A DNA stretch of 64,000 nt from Flaccisagitta enflata (taxonomy: Eukaryota > Chaetognatha > Sagittoidea > Aphragmophora): contig OZ231128.1 of NCBI GenBank assembly GCA_965153355.1, positions 13,950,001 to 14,014,000 of the forward strand, written 5' to 3'. A model generated the notes under the pieces. It did not search any database, was not told where the DNA came from, and saw only the letters and a program-made list of their open reading frames with translations. Each line of letters begins with the position of its first letter. Position 1 is the stretch's first letter. Positions 47,733-56,502 of this stretch are shown piece after piece. The translations under genes and the position numbers were made by a program.

Positions 47733-48904
47733 GATCTAGTGTGAGAAAAACTTTGACTTCTGCGCTTCAGAAGAAAGAATCTCCGCTGTTTCTGTCAAAG
47801 AATAAGAATGAAATTCATAAATATTTAAGTAAAAGAGGATTTGATGTAAAAAAAGAAGAAATAGAAGAATTTCTTGAAGGGCAGCAGTCCAGCGGTTTGG
47901 TCATACGAAATGATTCTGAAAGATTAAAAAGGGAGACATCCAGAGCTATGATTTTGGCACCTGATTTTTTTTACTGGATGCATGGTGATTTAGCCTTTTT
48001 TAGTAAATATCGACAGTATGGGACTGACGCTACAAAAATGATTCTGTTGTTAATTGATTCGTTGTCATTAATGACATTTTTGGCCCCGTTGAAGTCAACT
48101 CGTGCAAAAGATGTGATTGCAGCTTTTGAATTTGTGTTTTATAACTCTGATTATTTGCCTGAACGCTTCAAAAGGTTCAGTAGCGACTATGGCCAGGAAT
48201 TTGGCTCAAATCTTTTTTTATCGTTTTTAAAAATGCATGGCATTAAATCTAACCCTATACCACCTAGAAGACTTGAGAGGAAGGGTAAGGGTTCGGTTTT
48301 CGCTGAGCAGGCTATTAGAACGGCAAAAATGATGATTGAGAGAAGCCTGCAAAATGATGAGAGCAGTGGAGTTATGAAGTGGCCTGAGAGACTACTGGCA
48401 GTTCAAAAAATCATGAATAGTCGAGGTCGTGCTGTGTTTAACGGCTATTCAAGTAAAGATATGATAAATCAAAACCCAAAACAGGTCGCCATGATGAAAC
48501 ACTCTCATAGGATTAAAAGTAGGAAGTATTTGAAAAAAAATCTCAAAAATCCAATGAATATTGAGTTGTACTGTGTAGTAAAGGTACAAAAAAACAGTGC
48601 TAAAGAGAATCTGGGTTTTAAGGAAAGCCATGGAAGCTTTGGTGATCGTTACTATATCGTTTTGCAACGGTTTAACTACGATGGTCTATTTTACTTTCTT
48701 TTGGGCAATGTGTATAGTTTTGCCCCTGTATCTGAGGCCAAATTCTCATACTACGAATTAAAGGTGTTTAAAAACATGACAATAGGCAAAGCGCGGTACC
48801 TGAATTGTTTAGGGGAGAGTGCTGTGAGGAAAAATGATGGTGTATATACATATTTCACTGTAGAAGGTAGCAAAAAGCCCTATTTCACTTCAAAAAATGT
48901 ATAA
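47729..48904 (+). CDS. Retroviral-type (rve/DDE) integrase of Polinton
   Basis: 391 residues from the ATG at 47729, overlapping the previous stop. The DDE core is recognisable: D87 in WMHGDLAFF, D153 in SSDYGQEF and E193 in VFAEQAIRT, with LLLIDSLS between as in retroviral and Polinton integrases. Here 39 residues separate the second D and E, against the usual 35. The N-terminus (residues 18-60) matches the pre-core helical region rather than a HHCC zinc finger. The C-terminal part (residues 290-391, with YIVLQRFNYDGLFYFLLGNV) is a probable beta-rich DNA-binding tail; no clear chromodomain. The role is to insert the linear element into host DNA. All three catalytic residues are present, so activity is possible. 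Confidence 0.88.
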   Translation: MRSSVRKTLTSALQKKESPLFLSKNKNEIHKYLSKRGFDVKKEEIEEFLEGQQSSGLVIRNDSERLKRETSRAMILAPDFFYWMHGDLAFFSKYRQYGTDATKMILLLIDSLSLMTFLAPLKSTRAKDVIAAFEFVFYNSDYLPERFKRFSSDYGQEFGSNLFLSFLKMHGIKSNPIPPRRLERKGKGSVFAEQAIRTAKMMIERSLQNDESSGVMKWPERLLAVQKIMNSRGRAVFNGYSSKDMINQNPKQVAMMKHSHRIKSRKYLKKNLKNPMNIELYCVVKVQKNSAKENLGFKESHGSFGDRYYIVLQRFNYDGLFYFLLGNVYSFAPVSEAKFSYYELKVFKNMTIGKARYLNCLGESAVRKNDGVYTYFTVEGSKKPYFTSKNV

Positions 48905-48939
48905 AATTGTGTTTTACTTTGTGTGTAACAGAAAAAAAA

Positions 48940-49401
48940 ATGATGAATGTCACTTCAGGAATCGAATTTGCTTCGGTGGGGCCGTTATGGACAAATAGCA
49001 CAAATGTGACTTTCACAGAATTATCAAGACCGACCTCTGTGGATTTGGAACCCATTGATAGCTATTCCACGGTATCGACCTTTGTGGATACAGTACCAAC
49101 CAAAGAAATTGAAATTCCGGAGGTCGAATTTGAGCTGAAATGGCTTGACGCTTTGGGTCTGTATATCAAAGGCCTCTTCGTCATTTTTGCCGTGTTGATG
49201 GTGATGTTTTTGCTCGGAAGGAAGGTGGTTGCCCATGTCCGGATGCGATTTGGTCGCGATTTGAGTGTAAATTTTCGACTTGGTGATTGGAGCCGCGATG
49301 GCACTGACGCGGCATCAAATGGAGTGCAACATGGCAGTGGGGGCGGTGGTGACTCTGTAGGAAGAAAGGGGAGAAATGTCGCGCTGCGTAATTTTGTTTG
49401 A
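48940..49401 (+). CDS. Single-pass membrane protein of Polinton
   Basis: 153 residues from ATG 48940 (a second ATG follows at once). N-terminal about 70 residues are Ser/Thr-rich with NVTS, NSTN and NVTF glycosylation-type sites; one strong span (GLYIKGLFVIFAVLMVMFLL) is followed by RKVVAHVRMRFGR and a Gly-rich basic tail. No signal peptide, suggesting N-out/C-in topology. A virion membrane or assembly role is conceivable but unproven. The next gene starts 33 bp downstream. Confidence 0.55.
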   Translation: MMNVTSGIEFASVGPLWTNSTNVTFTELSRPTSVDLEPIDSYSTVSTFVDTVPTKEIEIPEVEFELKWLDALGLYIKGLFVIFAVLMVMFLLGRKVVAHVRMRFGRDLSVNFRLGDWSRDGTDAASNGVQHGSGGGGDSVGRKGRNVALRNFV

Positions 49402-49433
49402 AAAGAAGAAATGAAGTGTGGGAACTGAGTAAA

Positions 49434-50594
49434 ATGGAAGTTTTGCGGGAAATTAGAGTGGACACTAGTAAAGCTGGATGCTACGTGAGGGAAAAAAGCT
49501 CTTTTCACGTGAATTTGAATGGATTAACTCCTAACTACGATGAAAGGGACAAAGTGTTTGTGCGCTTAGAGAATTTGACAATAACTGAAAGACAAAAAAA
49601 TGTGAAGTTTTTCATGTTTTTTGGAGAAGACAAAAACTTTTTAAAAAAAGAAGAAATACGACATTTTGAACTAAATTATACGTCTATAGAGGATCTCTGC
49701 AAGCAATTGAATTGCCTTGTATGCAACAATTTTGTATATACAACTGTTTGTAGTGAATACAAAGAAGCATCAGTGAAAGTAAGACCTGAGACAGACTCTG
49801 GAGTTGCATCGGAAGCAAATGGGAGTTCAAACGATTCGGCGGTGACTGTTAATGGAGCTGCTGCCGCTGCGGGTGACGCAAATTCTACTGCTGCTGCTGT
49901 TGCAGTTGACGCAAATCCTACTGCCGCTGCTGCTGCGGGTGACGCAAATCCTACTGCTGCTGTTGCGCGTTCTGGAGAAGTAGTTGTGAATGGACCTAAC
50001 GTTGACATTAAAGCAAATGGAAAGAATGTAGATAGTACTTTGGTGGCAAATTATGATTTGAGGCGGTCAAAGTCTGGAGTGAGTTGGAAAAACAAAGTAG
50101 AAGAGTTATTTAATGTATCTTATAGTGAAAACAGGGTCAAGTTGGAAATGGCCCAGGGAATGATGTTTTTTGCTAATTGTCCTTTATTTCTGGCTCTTGG
50201 ATTTTATGACGAGGTGTCTCAACTGACAAATTTCAAAGGCAACTCTAAAGATGACTGTATGAGCGATTCAGAAAAGATGTCTTTAAAAATTTGTCGTAGC
50301 ATGAGTCTTAGTGGTTTAGTGCAGTTTTTGGATGAAAAGGATAAGATTTGTCACATTGAATTCAAGACATTGATAGAACCGACTTTTTTTTATGCCGGTA
50401 ACACCTATTCTATTCTATCATCTTACAATTTTGAGACAAAAAAACTTATTTGTCATACCAAAAGGATTTCATCTTGTCGACGCATCGAGGAGCTGAATTT
50501 TTGTTTGTACAATAATTCATTTTCCCGTTTTGATACCAGTAGTGTAAAAAAGTTTTCAATTAGCTTTGATTTGATTATTTTCAAAAAAATCTAG
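49434..50594 (+). CDS. Possible minor capsid (penton-like) protein
   Basis: 386 residues from the ATG at 49434 (an upstream in-frame TTG is not a likely start). Beta-rich N-terminal part (SSFHVNLNGLTP, then VFVRLENLTI), a linker at residues about 130-190 with four near-repeats of AAAAAGDANPT, then VKLEMAQGMMFF ... LFLALGFYDE. The order short beta-strand block, L-x-x-x-L-N, and a L-x-LGF motif resembles a penton-type protein commonly found beside Polinton capsid genes. The match is by pattern only and the alanine-rich insert is unusual. Confidence 0.45.
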   Translation: MEVLREIRVDTSKAGCYVREKSSFHVNLNGLTPNYDERDKVFVRLENLTITERQKNVKFFMFFGEDKNFLKKEEIRHFELNYTSIEDLCKQLNCLVCNNFVYTTVCSEYKEASVKVRPETDSGVASEANGSSNDSAVTVNGAAAAAGDANSTAAAVAVDANPTAAAAAGDANPTAAVARSGEVVVNGPNVDIKANGKNVDSTLVANYDLRRSKSGVSWKNKVEELFNVSYSENRVKLEMAQGMMFFANCPLFLALGFYDEVSQLTNFKGNSKDDCMSDSEKMSLKICRSMSLSGLVQFLDEKDKICHIEFKTLIEPTFFYAGNTYSILSSYNFETKKLICHTKRISSCRRIEELNFCLYNNSFSRFDTSSVKKFSISFDLIIFKKI

Positions 50595-50596
50595 AT

Positions 50597-51019
50597 ATGA
50601 GCATCACGGGTGACGCGTTGGAGGTCATTATGACCAAGATAAAGGGTAAAAATCGATTGGAACTGTCCACAACCAAAGAGAACCAGTCGGCCGTGGAAAA
50701 TTATAACGAGGACATCAAGAATGCAGAAAAGAAAAAGAAAAAGCAAGTGAAGAAAAAGAAAAAACAAGTGAAAAAAGGTGACCAAGGGGCCAAAAAAAAA
50801 AGACAGAGAAGAAGGTTGAAGCCAAAAAAAGAAAGAAATCTACAAGTAAAAAAGATGAAAAAAAAAATGACCAAAAAAGAAAAAAAAAAGACAAGGAGGA
50901 GACGGAATCCTCATCGAGTAGCAGTTCGTCGAGTGACAGTTCGAGTGACAGCTCATGGACTGAATCAAGTGACGGAGAAGAGGATGAGAAATATTGACAA
51001 TGAATGGTTAAGTGATTGA
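50597..51019 (+). CDS. Lysine-rich protein with apparent frameshift
   Basis: Starts 3 bp after the previous stop. The ATG frame is 140 residues, very rich in Lys (KKKKKQVKKKKKQVKK). After an A10 run at 50792-50801 the sequence reads more naturally in the neighbouring frame: there the downstream part becomes Lys-rich, then a long Ser run with Asp/Glu, ending at TGA 50995-50997. In the ATG frame the same bases give an Arg/Val-rich tail without obvious character. So a 1-base indel in a homopolymer (real, sequencing error or programmed slippage) is likely. Function unknown; a core or nucleic-acid-binding role fits the charge. Confidence 0.5.
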   Translation: MSITGDALEVIMTKIKGKNRLELSTTKENQSAVENYNEDIKNAEKKKKKQVKKKKKQVKKGDQGAKKKRQRRRLKPKKERNLQVKKMKKKMTKKEKKKTRRRRNPHRVAVRRVTVRVTAHGLNQVTEKRMRNIDNEWLSD

Positions 51020-51045
51020 AAAAATTAGTTGATGGATTAATTTTG

Positions 51046-51053
51046 TATATAAG
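51046..51053 (+). promoter_or_regulatory. TATA-like box
   Basis: TATATAAG, 39 bp upstream of the ATG at 51085; the same spacing as at the ATPase gene (38 bp). Confidence 0.4.
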
Positions 51054-51084
51054 CATTGTATTAACCCAGTTTTATGTGCAGCAG

Positions 51085-51705
51085 ATGTCGTTGGAGCATA
51101 AACATTTGCCTATATGCCAAAAAGACCGTGGAATATGTAGAATAATTGACATATATGCCAATGGAGACGCTTTTGATGAAGAAGATATGCACAGGAAGGT
51201 GCGGGAAGCGTATGAGATAATAAACAGATGTGATGAAAAGGAGAGAAAGATGTACAATTTGAACTCAAGAAGGCGACAAACTGGAATTTGGTGCAGTCAT
51301 AGGGTTGAATCTTTTGGGCCCCCGTCGGATATGGAGGAATTGATGAAGAAACAGTTAAAACGTCAAGAGAAGAGAGAACAAGCAAAGAAGAAAAAAGCAG
51401 CTGGAAATGCAAAAATGGGCAACTGCAGTGAGAAGAGTGGAGATTGGGTTTCGTGGGACGATTTGGACGCTGAATTGGCGGACAGTGCGAACGGAAATGG
51501 GGAATGTTACGGTCCTGGGTGGGATGAAAAAGTGAAAGAGTGGAGGCAAATGCTTTTTGGCGCGGAAAGTACGAAGACAACCGAGGGAAGTGACGGTTCT
51601 GAGGAAAGGTGGAAAGAAAAAGTGAAGGGATGGAATGAAACGCTTTTTGGGGGAAGTAAAAACAATTGGAATAAAGACAAAGATGATTGCATTGTGATTG
51701 ACTGA
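51085..51705 (+). CDS. Unknown Polinton protein with C-terminal repeat
   Basis: 206 residues from the ATG at 51085. The N-terminal half has two cysteines (PICQKDRGIC) and a charged coil (MKKQLKRQEKREQAKKKK). The C-terminal half holds two similar units, WDEKVKEWRQMLFG and RWKEKVKGWNETLFG, about 40 residues apart, in an acidic context. No family recognised. Confidence 0.5.
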   Translation: MSLEHKHLPICQKDRGICRIIDIYANGDAFDEEDMHRKVREAYEIINRCDEKERKMYNLNSRRRQTGIWCSHRVESFGPPSDMEELMKKQLKRQEKREQAKKKKAAGNAKMGNCSEKSGDWVSWDDLDAELADSANGNGECYGPGWDEKVKEWRQMLFGAESTKTTEGSDGSEERWKEKVKGWNETLFGGSKNNWNKDKDDCIVID

Positions 51706-51808
51706 ATTTGTTGCCGATAAAAGAGGTCATGCATGTATGAATATGGTTTGTTTTTGTTGACAGTTTAAATTAATTGATTGAAGAAATACTGCATAGACAA
51801 TCAAAAGC

Positions 51809-52276
51809 ATGGAAAAACATACTGTCGTCGACCTAATGCCAGTTCTCAGAAAACGCAAATGCAACTGTTTTGAAAGTTGCAATTTGATGATCTATGGGCC
51901 GTGGACAAAGGTCGGTGAAGCGAGTATGGAAAAGGGCAGTCCATCAAAGATCAGGCTCAATGGCAGAAAGCAGAAGAAGGTCAACGTTGGCGTGCAAAAG
52001 GTCAAGAATGACAATGGAAAAAATGGGCATGCGGAAGAAGCAACGGATCGTCAAGAAGTCATTCGGTTGGAACTGGCAACCCTGAGCAAAAATTGCAAGG
52101 GGGAATGCGGTGAAGCGACATGTGGAGACTGCTACGCCAAAAACAAGCCATTTGAAAGTATGAAAGCTGTCCGTAGAAAGATAAGAGAGGAAAAAAGAAA
52201 GAAAAAGCGGCAAATGAGAAGAAAGAAGATGGAGGGAATTGTGAAACAATATTTTGAAGAATTTGGGATGGACTAA
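51809..52276 (+). CDS. Unknown Polinton protein, cysteine cluster and basic tail
   Basis: 155 residues. N-terminal CNCFESC and a central CKGECGEATCGDC suggest metal binding. The tail (KIREEKRKKKRQMRRKKM) is strongly basic and ends with an amphipathic VKQYFEEF. An AATAAA lies 10 bp beyond the stop. I considered an adenain-type protease but see no matching His/Cys arrangement. Confidence 0.5.
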   Translation: MEKHTVVDLMPVLRKRKCNCFESCNLMIYGPWTKVGEASMEKGSPSKIRLNGRKQKKVNVGVQKVKNDNGKNGHAEEATDRQEVIRLELATLSKNCKGECGEATCGDCYAKNKPFESMKAVRRKIREEKRKKKRQMRRKKMEGIVKQYFEEFGMD

Positions 52277-52285
52277 AGGGATGCG

Positions 52286-52291
52286 AATAAA
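52286..52291 (+). terminator. Polyadenylation signal
   Basis: AATAAA 10 bp after the stop codon at 52276, which would close a transcript covering the preceding gene(s). Confidence 0.45.
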
Positions 52292-52379
52292 GGCTATACG
52301 CAAAGGCAAATGGACTGAAAGCGTGGTTTTGTATGTGGTAGTAAATGTTAGATTATATAAAAATTGTAATAAGATTGCG

Positions 52380-52447
52380 TTACCGACCAACCTACCGACC
52401 GACGGACAGAGCCAGTTATAGAGGCGGTTTGTCGCACCTAAAAATGG
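52380..52447 (+). mobile_element. Helentron/HINE-like 3' fragment
   Basis: ACCGACCAACCTACCGACCGACGGACAGAG and a decayed GTTATAGAGGCGGTTTGTCGCACCTAAAAA, between two Polinton genes. Confidence 0.5.
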
Positions 52448-52520
52448 TTGATGTACCTCACAATTTATAATTGCAGTTGACATTAGAAAATTAAAAAAAA
52501 AAAAGTGAAAAACTGACCTA

Positions 52521-53093
52521 ATGATGGAGGAAAACGTCCAGGGAGAAAAGATGATTGGCGTTGGAGAAGGCGATGAAAAAACCAAGAATTTGATGGACGA
52601 GGATTTGTCGAGCTACGACGAAGACGATGGGAGTAACGATGGAGATGATCAGAGCAACAATGAAACTCCAATTGAGAGCAACGACGAAGATGTTGAAGGC
52701 GTAGCAGGAGGATGCGCGAAGGTGTCCAGTGCGTCGGTGGAGGAGAGGCTGGATATGATGGATGCAAAGTTGCAAAGCATTCATGACGCCATGTGTATCT
52801 TCAAGGAGCGCCTGACTGAGTTGATTAATATGAGTAACAGCGCTTTGGAGGAAGATCGAAGCAAGAGGGACGTCGTTACGGCGCATCAATTTGAGGGGTT
52901 CGTCGACCAGGCCATTTTGGCGGGACACGAGATTGGAGTGGGACGTTCGTTCATCCAAGAGTTCTTGCTGAGGAACTTTTCGCTTCAGCCGACCAAATAT
53001 TTGCAACGACGCCTAGGAGCGGTCCTTCGTAGGCGGGTGGAATCTGGCACATACAAATTAAACAACAATCTCTATTCATTCAAAAAAGAATGA
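52521..53093 (+). CDS. Acidic protein with possible H1-like winged helix
   Basis: 190 residues from the first of two ATGs. Residues 20-70 are Asp/Glu/Asn-rich. Residues 75-110 look helical (RLDMMDAKLQSIHDAMCIF, coiled-coil pattern). The C-terminal 70 residues read GFVDQAILAG ... YLQRRLGAVLRRRVESGTY ... LYSF, which resembles the linker-histone/winged-helix order: helix, helix, R-L-x-x-x-L-x-x-x-V-x-x-G, terminal beta hairpin. Inference only. A chromatin-like DNA-packaging role would fit with the protamine-like protein at 56076. Confidence 0.5.
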   Translation: MMEENVQGEKMIGVGEGDEKTKNLMDEDLSSYDEDDGSNDGDDQSNNETPIESNDEDVEGVAGGCAKVSSASVEERLDMMDAKLQSIHDAMCIFKERLTELINMSNSALEEDRSKRDVVTAHQFEGFVDQAILAGHEIGVGRSFIQEFLLRNFSLQPTKYLQRRLGAVLRRRVESGTYKLNNNLYSFKKE

Positions 53094-53254
53094 CTAAATG
53101 CATGAAAAGATGGTTGGGTAGACTAACAGTACCCCATTTGCATTTTATGTAAAATTTGCTGTGATGGTTGTTGCAATGTAAATGGTATTAAAGCGGTTAA
53201 CATGCCCATTATTGTATTTTTAACATTTCAGGCCAAACCATACCAAACGGAATC

Positions 53255-54843
53255 ATGGAAATGTTGGTTGACAGTGAGATAAACGTTCCAAATATCTGCA
53301 AGATATCATTGCTTCCCCCAAATTACGCTGGAATTGTTGGATCTCACCGAGTTGAAATTGCCCCCTCAAATAGCTTGAAAAACGCAAAAAAAATGAACTT
53401 TCAGTTGCCCCCAACTCTGCCCTCTGAACTTTATGGGCCTGAATCGGAGTTGATATTTTCATTGAAATTGAAAAAAGATGGAGGGGAATATGCGGAGACT
53501 GATCAGATTTCCTGTGTCAACTTTTTGGCGATATTGATTTTCGAGACGGTTAAAGTATTGGTGGCGGGGGAGGAAGCGTTTGAAAATGAGCGATATTCTG
53601 CGCATCTCCTCTTTTTGCGTTTGATGCTGGACTACACACCAGAGTGGAGGGAAATAAATCTGTTTGGAGCTGGTTTTAGAGAGGACACAGAGGGGAATGC
53701 ATGTGAGTATTGTGTATTAGACATTCGGTATTGGGTATTGGGTATTTGTGTATTGGGTATTGGGTATTGTGTATTGGGTATTGGGTATTGGGTATTGGAT
53801 GTTGGGTATTGGGTATTGGGTAAAGGGTATTGGGCAATAGGTATAGGCTATTTGGGCAATGGGTACTGGGTATTGGGCAATGGGTATTTGGTATTGGGTA
53901 TTGGCATTGTTTATTGGGTATTGGGTATTGGGTATTGTGTGATAGTGCTTGAAATAATGTTAAAATTTAAACATCAATGATTTTTTTATTGGTAACAGCA
54001 TCGTCAGACAGCACGCAGGACAAAATCTGTGTATGTGACTGTTCCCGCTGTTTCTGCCTTTTTTATCAAATTCCTGGTGAGTTATTGAGGGTTACAATAA
54101 TTAAAAGAATTGTTAACGAGGAAGATTTGATATTGCCATAGATTTGCTATATGAGGTATTTCTAATTAGGAGCCGGCAATGGTCAGTGTGGTGTTTTGGA
54201 TTATGATGCTATAATCGCAAGTGGCACAAAGCGTACCGCTGCCCAAATGAAAGCCTTTCGCTTGAAAAAGAAAAATTGGAACAAAGGTATGAATAAGTAA
54301 AGACAAGGAGATAAGTGTAAGGTATTCAGTGATGAGGCATGGTGCAAATTATGATTTGTTTTGTTATTTAAATAGGGCTTTACGAGAGGGCGTTACTTCT
54401 CAAGAAATGTGGCAAGTCTAGTGGACATACTTTCCATGTGCCCTTGTCCTTTCTCTCGCGCTACTTCAGTCTCCCTTTTTTAATTCCACAAAAAAGAGTG
54501 GTTGAGGTATCCATGGAAATGTTTCCTTCATCCAAAATCTTCATAAAAGAAGAATCTGATACCAGCAAGTATGAAATGTTCCTTGAGAACGCCAAATTGA
54601 GCCTAACTTATTACAAGTTGGAGACAAACGTTCGCAACAGTTGGTATTCGCTCGTGAACAGTGAAAAATTGGAGCGTGTAATTCCAATTGACAAAATAAG
54701 GCACTTTACCCTCCAAAGTGGGAGTAGTGTAAGTGTGAGTGGGAGAGTTGGTGCATGTTTGGGTTGGGGAAAGAGAAAGATAAAGAGATAGGCATATAGA
54801 CAGACAGAGACAGACGGAGGCAGACGGAGATAGACGGAGGCAG

Positions 54844-54934
<91 letters not shown>

Positions 54935-55960
54935 AAACAGGTTTTTAAGATATACTGACCCTGCCACTGCCCCTGCCTTGCCCTTTACAGCTCTACTCTC
55001 TAAGCAACGCCTGTCAATTTGCCAAACTGCCTGAGATATTGATTGTCATGTTCCAGAAGGAAGCTGAGTTTCTTGGCAACTACAAAAATAGGTAAATTTG
55101 GTGAGAATGAGTAATGTTGAAAATTGATATAGATTTTGGTACAACCATGAGTAATTTGGAAAATTGATATAGGTTTCGGTACACCCATGAGGGTCTGGCT
55201 GATTTGCAAGTATTCAAAAATGGAGTTGGCATGCCTCAAAATGAGATTTTGTCGAATATGGATTTGACCGATGAAAACTCATATGCCGTGGATTATCTCT
55301 ACAAGCAAATGGTGCAAAATTTTCCCAATGCATCAAAGAGCATCTCTCGAAAGCGGTATAAAGTTATGAGTTGTTAACTTTTAGTCGCGTGCTACGCGAC
55401 TCTACACCCCGCTTTGTTGGTCCGTCCGTCCGTTGGTCCGTTTGTCGGTACATCTGTCGGTCTGTCCGTCACATCTTACATTTTTGTGGTTTTTGAGGTT
55501 TTTGGCTTCACTGCTCCTGCCCAAATGATGGAGAGGCCTTAATTATGGCCCCTGCCCACCCGCACGCGACTGAGGTAGTTGTGTATCCGGCTGTGTCTAA
55601 TCTGATTATAATGTTTTATTGATGACCAGTTTCAACAAAGACTTATTTCTATTCGTCATTTCGTTCAAACAAACCCCATCAAAGTTGATGGATGATCCAG
55701 ATGGATTGAACCTCACCACTACCGCGGTACATGTTATTGATATAGTTGAGTGAATAGTGGACCAACTGATTCAATTGTTGTCAAAGGTCTTATTGCTCCT
55801 GCCCTGCCCCATCTCGCCCTACCCCTCTCAATACATACAGGCTCTCGATTTTCGCTTGCGCTTTTCTTCGGCCTTGAGTAGCAACGTGGTTATCCAGATT
55901 GCCTCATTTGAGCGAGCAGTGGTGACATGTGACGCCTCGGGGAATTTGGAATTGCGCTAA
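53255..55960 (+). CDS. Polinton major capsid protein (double jelly-roll), eight exons
   Basis: Exons 53255-53702, 53999-54076, 54170-54286, 54376-54728, 54991-55091, 55173-55355, 55630-55726 and 55841-55960. All borders are GT/AG, phases agree and the total of 1,497 nt gives 498 residues plus stop. The conserved plan of the Polinton MCP family (often annotated as F54H12.2-like) is clear: an N-terminal CVNFLAILIFETVKVLV ... YSAHLLFLRLMLDY block, a middle I-x-x-A-x-L-S-L ... IPIDKIRHFTL block, FAKLPEILIVMFQKEAEFLG, and a C-terminal LDFRLRFSSAL ... SFERAVVTCDASGN. It would build the icosahedral shell. The start follows a possible 5'UTR acceptor (TTTCAG at 53226-53231). Seven introns are unusual for a viral capsid gene, and several hold repeats. 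Confidence 0.88.
53703..53950. repeat. GGTATTG minisatellite in MCP intron 1
   Basis: About 30 GGTATT/GGGTATTG units directly after the GTGAGT donor. Confidence 0.9.
54848..54932. repeat. (GA)n microsatellite in MCP intron 4
   Basis: (GA)n preceded by GACGGAGGCAGACGGAGATA units; about 58 bp from the next acceptor. Confidence 0.95.
55108..55187. repeat. 40-bp tandem duplication over an MCP splice site
   Basis: Two 40-bp units starting ATGAGTAAT, each with GAAAATTGATATAG. The second spans the acceptor at 55171-55172 and 15 bp of exon 6; the first carries a decoy acceptor at 55131-55132. Confidence 0.85.
55379..55603 (-). mobile_element. Helentron/HINE-like element inside MCP intron 6
   Basis: TTTTAGTCGCGTGCTACGCGAC then TCTACACCCCGCTTTGTTGG, (GTCC)n, CACTGCTCCTGCCCAAATGA, GGCCCCTGCCCACCCGCACG and GTGTATCCGGCTGTGT. 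It makes up about 225 of the 274 intron bases. Confidence 0.85.
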
Positions 55961-56075
55961 TTTGTCTTTGCCTATCTAGTACACTTGTTGCTGTATGAAG
56001 CATCTTATATATGTTTTTAAATTGTTATGATTTTGTTTTACCCTAAGTTGGAAAGCATCACAAAAACAAACATAT

Positions 56076-56324
56076 ATGGCGAAGGTTAGGAGAGATAAGC
56101 GCGGGAGATTTTTACGTGCTAACCATTTAAGAGGAACGAGAAAAAAGCGGCGCCGCGGGCGTAAACGTCGAAGTCGCCGTCGGTCTAAGAAGTCCAAACG
56201 TTCTCGTCGTTCGCGAAGGCGGAAGCGGAAAGAAGTCGTTATTGGCCATGGGAAGCGCGGAAAAAGCCGGTGCGGACTAGATGCTCTTGTGGTAGAGGCC
56301 CAACGGAAACTAAGAAGAAAATGA
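56076..56324 (+). CDS. Arginine-rich protamine-like core protein
   Basis: 82 residues, over 40% Arg+Lys (GTRKKRRRGRKRRSRRRSKK in the middle), ending CGLDALVVEAQRKLRRK. It resembles adenovirus core proteins VII and X/mu and the basic proteins of adintoviruses, which neutralise packaged DNA. A TATATATG stands about 70 bp upstream. Its TGA overlaps an ATG of the following small frame. Confidence 0.7.
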   Translation: MAKVRRDKRGRFLRANHLRGTRKKRRRGRKRRSRRRSKKSKRSRRSRRRKRKEVVIGHGKRGKSRCGLDALVVEAQRKLRRK

Positions 56325-56461
56325 TAATCGTTGGTCATTTTTCAGGAATAAAGACGCTAAAGGCTTATTGTACGAGCATCGAAGAGAAATGCGGCAGTTT
56401 GAGGGATATCTATGAGATGGAAAGATGGCATTGGGAGAAGAAAACTATTCAAATGGAATGA
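56321..56461 (+). CDS. Small ORF overlapping core-protein stop
   Basis: 46 residues from ATG 56321 (ATGA overlap), with CTSIEEKCGSLRDIYEMERW. Codon use looks ordinary but nothing is recognised. TTTTTCAG at 56337-56344 inside it could alternatively be a splice acceptor. Confidence 0.3.
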   Translation: MIIVGHFSGIKTLKAYCTSIEEKCGSLRDIYEMERWHWEKKTIQME

Positions 56462-56502
56462 CCAGTGGACCAATTGGTTATATAATGGATTAGTATAACT
56501 GT

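Noticed and set aside
49398-49433. Upstream extension of the 49434 gene
   Set aside because: It needs a TTG start overlapping the previous gene; the ATG at 49434 is preferred.
51809-52276. Adenain-like protease
   Set aside because: The Cys pattern suggests metal binding, and no His-Glu-Cys protease layout is visible.
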